Position numbers and translations under genes: made by a program. Below are positions 24,028 through 27,858 of a DNA stretch of 27,858 nt, one piece after another. The stretch's first letter is position 1. Each line of letters opens with the position of its first letter. The stretch lies in NCBI GenBank assembly GCA_900766815.1, contig CAAFWV010000030.1, positions 1-27,858 on the forward strand, in the 5' to 3' direction. The notes beneath the pieces are model-generated. The model did not search any database. It was not told the DNA's origin and worked only from the letters and a program-made list of their open reading frames with translations. The stretch is from Lachnospiraceae bacterium. GTDB taxonomy: Bacteria; Bacillota; Clostridia; Lachnospirales; Lachnospiraceae.

Positions 24028-24123
24028 TTATTGATCCGTATTCTGATTACAAATACATTAATGAGGTCTGCTCCGATGTATCTCATTCTTTTAGACATCT
24101 GCAGTTTGTCACCTCATTTTTAA

Positions 24124-24154
24124 ACAAAAAAGACTTCCGATATTCGGAAGTCTT
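24124..24154 (-). terminator. Intrinsic terminator of the tRNA-Val/tRNA-Met transcript
   Basis: AAGACTTCCGA and TCGGAAGTCTT form a perfect 11-bp stem with a 3-base loop. On the minus strand it is followed by TTTTGTTTA. It starts 4 bases after tRNA-Met. On the plus strand no T-run follows. Confidence 0.88.
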
Positions 24155-24157
24155 AAG

Positions 24158-24231
24158 TAGCGAGAGAGAGACTCGAACTCTCAACCTCCCGGGTATGAAC
24201 CGGACGCTCTAGCCAGTTGAGCCATCTCGCC
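24158..24231 (-). tRNA. tRNA-Met (anticodon CAT), elongator type
   Basis: 74 bases with a full cloverleaf: acceptor GGCGAGA/TCTCGCT (G-U at 1-72), D arm GCTC...GAGC, anticodon arm TCCGG-TTCATAC-CCGGG, and T arm GAGAG-TTCGAGT-CTCTC. The anticodon stem lacks the three G-C pairs of initiator tRNA, so it is an elongator Met, or possibly an Ile2 tRNA with lysidine. CCA is not encoded. Confidence 0.93.
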
Positions 24232-24255
24232 ATATTATTTTAATCAGTTAAATAA

Positions 24256-24328
24256 TGGGGCCTACAGGGCTCGAACCTGTGACCCTCTGCTTGTAAGGCA
24301 GATGCTCTCCCAGCTGAGCTAAGACCCC
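24256..24328 (-). tRNA. tRNA-Val (anticodon TAC)
   Basis: 73 bases: acceptor GGGGTCT/AGGCCCC, D arm GCTC...GAGC, anticodon arm TCTGC-CTTACAA-GCAGA with anticodon TAC, and T arm ACAGG-TTCGAGC-CCTGT. CCA is not encoded. It lies 24 bases upstream of tRNA-Met on the same strand, behind a good promoter. Confidence 0.95.
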
Positions 24329-24349
24329 TTATTCATAACCGACTAGGCT

Positions 24350-24379
24350 AGTATACTAAACTAATTGCCAATTTGTCAA
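24350..24379 (-). promoter_or_regulatory. Sigma-A promoter of the tRNA pair
   Basis: On the minus strand a perfect TTGACA (24379-24374), an 18-bp spacer and TATACT (24355-24350), about 22 bases before tRNA-Val. A strong stable-RNA promoter. Confidence 0.8.
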
Positions 24380-24494
24380 CACATATTTTGCTTTTTTATA
24401 TAATAATTTGCCTGCAATTGATTTATTGTTCCACTAACCCAAAATCACATCAAAATCGCATTCCACAATTAATAAAATAGGTGCCGATTCCAAC

Positions 24495-24524
24495 AAAATA
24501 CCCCCTTCACAAAGGGGGTATTTT
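24495..24524 (-). terminator. Intrinsic terminator of the infC-rpmI-rplT operon
   Basis: AAAATACCCCCTT and AAGGGGGTATTTT form a perfect 13-bp stem around a 4-base loop, about 24 bases after the rplT stop codon. The last bases of the stem give the T-run. Being symmetrical, it could act on both strands. Confidence 0.9.
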
Positions 24525-24547
24525 ACTATCTTTATCCAAGAAATAAT

Positions 24548-24904
24548 TTATGCAAGCTTAGCCTTAGCAACATCTGCAAGTGCTGCGAAGCCCTCTGCAT
24601 CGTTTACAGCCATCTCAGCAAGCATCTTACGGTTGATATCAACCTCAGCGAGCTTAAGACCATACATGAATCTTGAGTATGAAAGACCGTTCATTCTTGC
24701 TGCAGCATTGATACGTGCAATCCAGAGCTGACGCATCTGACGCTTACGCTCCTTACGTCCTGCGTAAGATGATGCAAGTGCTCTCATTACTGACTGCTTA
24801 GCTACTCTGTACTGCTTGCTGCGGGCGCCTCTGTAGCCCTTAGCTAACTTTAATACTCTATTATGCTTTTTCTTAGCGTTTAATCCGCCCTTTACTCTTG
24901 CCAT
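24548..24904 (-). CDS. rplT: 50S ribosomal protein L20
   Basis: 118 aa, exact family length. It opens MARVKGGLNAKKKHNRVLKLAKGYRG, a textbook bL20 N-terminus, and continues QLWIARINAAARMNGLSYSRFM. It is a 23S rRNA-binding assembly protein and, in Bacillus, the autogenous regulator of its operon. AGGAGG stands before ATG 24904. It is the last gene of infC-rpmI-rplT, 36 bp after rpmI, and is followed by a strong terminator. Confidence 0.98.
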   Translation of the reverse strand: MARVKGGLNAKKKHNRVLKLAKGYRGARSKQYRVAKQSVMRALASSYAGRKERKRQMRQLWIARINAAARMNGLSYSRFMYGLKLAEVDINRKMLAEMAVNDAEGFAALADVAKAKLA

Positions 24905-24940
24905 TTATTTATCCTCCTAACTTCACGATCGACTTCCTAA

Positions 24941-25138
24941 TTATAGATAAGGAAGAATCTTCTTCATATTCTTAACATTAGTTGAATCAGTCATTGCCGG
25001 CTTACGAAGATTTCTCTTATTCTTAGTAGTCTTCTTAGTTAAGATATGACGCTTGTAGGCCTTATTTCTCTTAAGCTTTCCGGAACCTGTAACTTTAAAT
25101 CTCTTAGCAGCTGCTCTGCTAGTCTTCATCTTAGGCAT
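24941..25138 (-). CDS. rpmI: 50S ribosomal protein L35
   Basis: 65 aa, standard length. It opens MPKMKTSRAAAKRFKVTGSG and is strongly basic throughout, ending in KNMKKILPYL as bL35 proteins do. AGGAGG lies 7 bases before ATG 25138. It is the middle gene of the infC operon, 48 bp after infC and 36 bp before rplT. It should share the attenuation control of the leader upstream of infC. Confidence 0.98.
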   Translation of the reverse strand: MPKMKTSRAAAKRFKVTGSGKLKRNKAYKRHILTKKTTKNKRNLRKPAMTDSTNVKNMKKILPYL

Positions 25139-25186
25139 AAATTAATCCTCCTGTAATCAAATAGTTATTTTATCCGGTGTGGTGAA

Positions 25187-25693
25187 TCACTTTTTACCGG
25201 TTAAAAACATTGTCATTGAACGCCCCTCAACCTTTGGAGCCTTCTCTACTGTGGCAATATCTGCCAGTGCCTCAGCAAGGTCATCAAGGATATGCTTGCT
25301 GCTCTGCATATGCGCCATCTCACGTCCGCGGAATCTGAGTGTAATCTTAACTCTGTCTCCCTTACTTAGGAACTTTCTGGCCGCATTGGTCTTGGTATTC
25401 AAATCATTGGTATCAATATTGGGAGAAAGACGAATCTCCTTCACTTCAACAGTGTGCTGCTTCTTCCTTGCCTCCTTCTCCTTACGCATCTGATCGTACT
25501 TGAACTTTCCATAGTCCACAATCTTGCATACAGGTGGCTTGGCTGTAGGTGCAATCTTAACCAAATCAAGTCCGGCCTCATCAGCAAGAGCCTGTGCCTC
25601 TCTCGAAGACATGATTCCCAACTGTTCACCGTCAGCACCTATTACTCTGACTTCCTTGTCTCTAATCTGTCCGTTAATAAATAAGTCGCTAAT
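25187..25693 (-). CDS. infC: Translation initiation factor IF-3, ATT start codon
   Basis: 168 aa when read from ATT at 25693. The N-domain is ISDLFINGQIRDKEVRVIGADGEQLGIMS. The linker carries the DYGKFKYDQ motif and basic residues, and the C-domain has KEIRLSPNIDTNDL and RFRGREMAH. IF-3 keeps 30S subunits free and proofreads start codons. The ATT is chosen because GGAGGG lies 7 bases before it and the protein then begins at the usual place. The nearest in-frame ATG, 5 codons upstream, would put that ribosome binding site inside the gene. ATT starts on infC are known in E. coli and Bacillus, where IF-3 represses its own translation by discriminating against the codon. A leader with a terminator lies upstream. 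Confidence 0.95.
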   Translation of the reverse strand: MSDLFINGQIRDKEVRVIGADGEQLGIMSSREAQALADEAGLDLVKIAPTAKPPVCKIVDYGKFKYDQMRKEKEARKKQHTVEVKEIRLSPNIDTNDLNTKTNAARKFLSKGDRVKITLRFRGREMAHMQSSKHILDDLAEALADIATVEKAPKVEGRSMTMFLTGKK

Positions 25694-25720
25694 CTTCGTA
25701 CCCTCCATACCAAACAATAC

Positions 25721-25750
25721 AATAAAAAAGTGGATACCCAAGGCATCCAC
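25721..25750 (-). terminator. Attenuator-like terminator in the infC leader
   Basis: On the minus strand GTGGATGCC and GGTATCCAC form a 9-bp stem (one G-U) with a 3-base loop, followed by TTTTTTATT. It lies between the operon promoter and infC, 28 bases before the ATT start. This position fits premature termination control; in Bacillus the homologous operon is regulated by L20 binding to the leader. Confidence 0.8.
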
Positions 25751-25852
25751 TAATAGTCACAAATCACCCATACTCTGTATGAATAATGAAAACTTTGTAC
25801 CTGGTCGCTTACGCTACAGGCGAGGGTGGAAGCCCTGCTTGTTGTCTCACAC
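25751..25852 (-). ncRNA. infC operon leader RNA (L20-leader-like)
   Basis: About 100 bases of transcribed leader between the promoter and the terminator hairpin, with no coding sequence of note. It contains short complementary stretches (for example GTCGCTTACG...GTAAGCGAC-type pairs and CAGGG/CCCTG near 25802-25838) that could make the alternative structures bound by L20. I infer an L20 leader from position and gene order; the consensus fold was not verified. Confidence 0.5.
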
Positions 25853-25858
25853 TCTGAT

Positions 25859-25887
25859 AGACTAACATACGATATGCATGTTGTCAA
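25859..25887 (-). promoter_or_regulatory. Promoter of the infC operon
   Basis: On the minus strand a perfect TTGACA (25887-25882), a 17-bp spacer and TAGTCT (25864-25859). The -35 sits inside a 7+2+7 inverted repeat, ATGTTGT/ACAACAT (25878-25893), which could be an operator or chance. Confidence 0.65.
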
Positions 25888-25920
25888 CAACATTTTTCTA
25901 TATCGCTGATGACCATCAGG

Positions 25921-26568
25921 TTACAGCTTGAAGCACTTCTCTATGCTCTTAATCTCACCAAGCACTAAGAGTGTCATATCGGCATTCAGCATTTCATTCG
26001 GAGCGAAGAGTCCGTCCATGCGGCCGTTCTTCTTAATACCCAGAATGTTAATTCCGTATTTCTGTCTGATATTAATATCTATGATGCTCTTACCAATCCA
26101 TTCCCTCGGAATCTCAACCTCATAGATGGCATGGTCGTCATCAAGTTCTATATAATCGCAGATATGACTTGTGGTATATCTTATCGCGGTCCACTCTGCT
26201 ACCTGCTTCTCAGGATTGACAACCTTATCGGCACCGTTTCTAAGCAGGAACTTCTCCTGAACCTCTCTCTCAGCTCTGGCAACCACCAGCTTACCGCCCA
26301 TCTCCTTAAGGAGTGAGGTTGTCTCAAGTGAACTCTGGAAATCATTGCCTACAGTTACGATGCATACATCATAATTGTCTACACCGAGACTTTTAAGGAA
26401 TTCCTGATTGGTACTGTCACCAATCTGAGCATCAGTAACATAGGGCATGACAGCATTAATTCTGTCTTCATTCTTATCTACAGCCATAACATCATGACCA
26501 AGCTCATGAATCTTCTTGGCAACCATGAAGCCGAACTTTCCAACACCGATTAAGAGAACCGATTTCAT
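25921..26568 (-). CDS. ktrA: Potassium uptake regulatory subunit KtrA/TrkA (RCK protein)
   Basis: 215 aa, the length of a single-unit RCK protein. The Rossmann N-domain begins MKSVLLIGVGKFGFMVA (the glycine-rich GxGxFG loop), with the acidic AVDKNEDRI at the end of strand 2 and GDSTNQEFLKSLGV. The C-terminal RCK_C domain (about 135-215) includes VEIPREWIGKSIIDINIRQKYGI. KtrA forms a cytoplasmic octameric ring that gates KtrB and binds ATP/ADP; the RCK_C domain of such proteins can bind c-di-AMP. GGAGA stands 5 bases before ATG 26568. It follows ktrB by 63 bp; that gap has a GTCACC/GGTGAC hairpin without a T-run. No terminator is obvious after the gene; the infC promoter starts about 30 bases on. 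Confidence 0.95.
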   Translation of the reverse strand: MKSVLLIGVGKFGFMVAKKIHELGHDVMAVDKNEDRINAVMPYVTDAQIGDSTNQEFLKSLGVDNYDVCIVTVGNDFQSSLETTSLLKEMGGKLVVARAEREVQEKFLLRNGADKVVNPEKQVAEWTAIRYTTSHICDYIELDDDHAIYEVEIPREWIGKSIIDINIRQKYGINILGIKKNGRMDGLFAPNEMLNADMTLLVLGEIKSIEKCFKL

Positions 26569-26631
26569 ATTATCTCCATTCCGTCACCGGGAATTGGTGA
26601 CACAAATAGTATATATAACAGGGTAATTCTA

Positions 26632-27858
26632 TCACCCTACCGTGATATTTTCCATAGGGAATTTGGAGTTATAGGTATCCCTCTTGGAGAACGCTGCATA
26701 AATGATAGTCAGACCGCCAACTCTTCCAAAGAACATCAGGAATATGAGTACCAGTCTCGAAATCAGATGAAGCGTTGGAGTAATCCCAAGCGACAGACCT
26801 ACGGTACCTATGGCAGATATCGTCTCAAAGAGTGCATCGCCCGTGGATACACCTTCACATTCACTTATTATTATCGCGCCGACAACAGAAAGCGAAATAT
26901 AGAGGAAGAGTAAGGCCGAAGCGCTTTTTACAATACTGTCCTCTATCCTTCTCCTGAAGAAGTTGGAATTATCTCTTCTCTTAATGGTCGACAGCGTATT
27001 GCCCACAATCACGGCGAAGGTCGTGGTCTTCATACCGCCGGCAGTCGAACCGGGCGAACCACCTATCAGCATGAGAATCATGGTTATTGCAATTCCGCCA
27101 TGAGTCATGGTCGAGAAATCCACCATATTGAAGCCCGCCGTTCTGGGGGTCACAGCATGAAAAAGCGCGGCACTTATCCTTTCTCCCATCGGAAGATTAT
27201 TAAAGTCCAGGAAGAAAAATACAACAAAAGGAATCACAACAAGAACCAGTGAGGTAATGATAATAACCTTACTCTGCATTCTGTATTCCTTGAAATGTGT
27301 TCGGTGGGCGATGAAGTCCTTCCAAGTGAGGAAGCCGAGACCACCAAGCGTGATTAACAGTACTATTACGACTGTCAGATATATATTGCCAAGGTAGCCC
27401 GTAAGTGAGGAATACTCACCCGTAACATTGCCGTTCAAATCAAAGCCCGCATTACAGAAGGCCGAGATAGAATGAAATACCGAATACCATATTCCCTTTG
27501 GTCCAAGCTTCGGGATAAACACAGGCAGTAGCAACAGTGCACCTACGGCCTCCACAATAAGGCTTCCCCTGAATATAAATCCAAGTAGTCTTAAGATGCC
27601 TCCGACATTCGGTGCGGAAACCGCATTCTGAAGAGTCTGCCTCTGAGAGAGGGAAAACTTTTTACCGGAAAGCATTACCGCAAAGGACGCTACCGACACC
27701 ACACCCAGACCGCCTATCTGAATGAGAACAAGCAGTACAGCCTGTCCAAAGGCTGACCAGTATGAGGCTGTATCCCTGACAACCAGTCCCGTCACGCATA
27801 CTGCGGAGGTGGATGTGAATAACGCATCAGAGAAAGAGGTTATTCTTCCTTCCCTTGA
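26632..27858 (-). CDS. ktrB: Potassium channel-like uptake subunit KtrB/TrkH (cut by window end)
   Basis: 409 codons are present; the start lies beyond the window. The four-fold pore architecture is nearly complete: first selectivity loop TSTSAVCVTGLVV close to the window edge, second AFCNAGFDL, third HAVTPRTAGFN, and fourth ISAIGTVGLSLG, each with the conserved filter glycine. Between them lie paired hydrophobic helices, and the third repeat has the Gly-rich gating segment GGSPGSTAGGMKTT. It forms the membrane pore for potassium (sodium-coupled in several Ktr systems). The frame ends ENITVG before TGA. It is followed by ktrA, so both subunits are encoded together. Any c-di-AMP riboswitch, frequent upstream of such genes, would be outside the window. 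Confidence 0.96.
   Translation of the reverse strand, partial: SREGRITSFSDALFTSTSAVCVTGLVVRDTASYWSAFGQAVLLVLIQIGGLGVVSVASFAVMLSGKKFSLSQRQTLQNAVSAPNVGGILRLLGFIFRGSLIVEAVGALLLLPVFIPKLGPKGIWYSVFHSISAFCNAGFDLNGNVTGEYSSLTGYLGNIYLTVVIVLLITLGGLGFLTWKDFIAHRTHFKEYRMQSKVIIITSLVLVVIPFVVFFFLDFNNLPMGERISAALFHAVTPRTAGFNMVDFSTMTHGGIAITMILMLIGGSPGSTAGGMKTTTFAVIVGNTLSTIKRRDNSNFFRRRIEDSIVKSASALLFLYISLSVVGAIIISECEGVSTGDALFETISAIGTVGLSLGITPTLHLISRLVLIFLMFFGRVGGLTIIYAAFSKRDTYNSKFPMENITVG

Noticed and set aside
23775..24212. Plus-strand open frame of 145 codons running from the acyltransferase into the tRNA-Met gene
   Set aside because: It starts inside the acyltransferase in another frame and reads through a terminator hairpin and a tRNA; not a plausible gene.
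25778..25830. Short leader peptide upstream of infC
   Set aside because: No open frame with a ribosome binding site stands in the leader; structure-based control fits better.

Overview
The window looks like a chromosomal stretch from a low-to-moderate G+C Firmicute, most likely a Lachnospiraceae (Butyrivibrio, Roseburia or Lachnospira type). Support comes from the strong GGAGG ribosome binding sites, the gene content (KtrAB, RqcH/FbpA, short CstA, DUF3737, DUF6142-like and 'hydrogenase-4 component G'-like proteins), a class III ribonucleotide reductase with NrdR boxes and a sigma-28 type motility promoter. This assignment rests on recognition of protein families, not on a search. Almost everything is on the minus strand. 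The only plus-strand gene is an acyltransferase at 23047-24027. No transposase, phage gene, CRISPR array or rRNA is visible.

Reading in the direction of transcription (high to low coordinates): ktrB (cut by the window end) and ktrA form a potassium uptake pair. Next is infC-rpmI-rplT, with its own promoter, a leader with an attenuator-like terminator, and infC starting at ATT. Then come tRNA-Val and tRNA-Met, the lone plus-strand acyltransferase, a hypothetical gene with cstA, and fbpA/rqcH with a LytTR-PAS-like regulator and an overlapping DUF3737 gene. These are followed by a motility-linked region: a calcium-binding-motif protein behind a near-perfect sigma-28 promoter, and a 200-aa protein of the family often misnamed hydrogenase-4 component G. 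After that is argC, a methyltransferase and a TPR lipoprotein.

The lower 12 kb is a possible nucleotide-synthesis supra-operon. A sigma-A promoter with a tandem NrdR box pair precedes nrdD, then pyrF, pyrE, a small membrane protein, purE, purM, purD, an SH3-domain membrane protein, clpC and a 135-aa conserved protein. The first clear intrinsic terminator lies at 287-312, just before radA. DNA precursor supply (nrdD), pyrimidine steps 5 and 6 (pyrE, pyrF) and purine steps (purD, purM, purE) are therefore co-oriented, and may share transcripts with a protease unfoldase (clpC). One internal promoter candidate was seen before purM.

The points most worth following are the NrdR box pair at exactly 32 bp, the glutaredoxin-like domain fused behind the glycyl radical site of NrdD, the sigma-28 promoter on an undescribed calcium-motif protein, the LytTR-PAS/DUF3737 pair, and the Asp-to-Glu change in the RqcH catalytic pair. 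No wholly new defence or mobile system is evident. The novelty is mainly in regulation and domain architecture.
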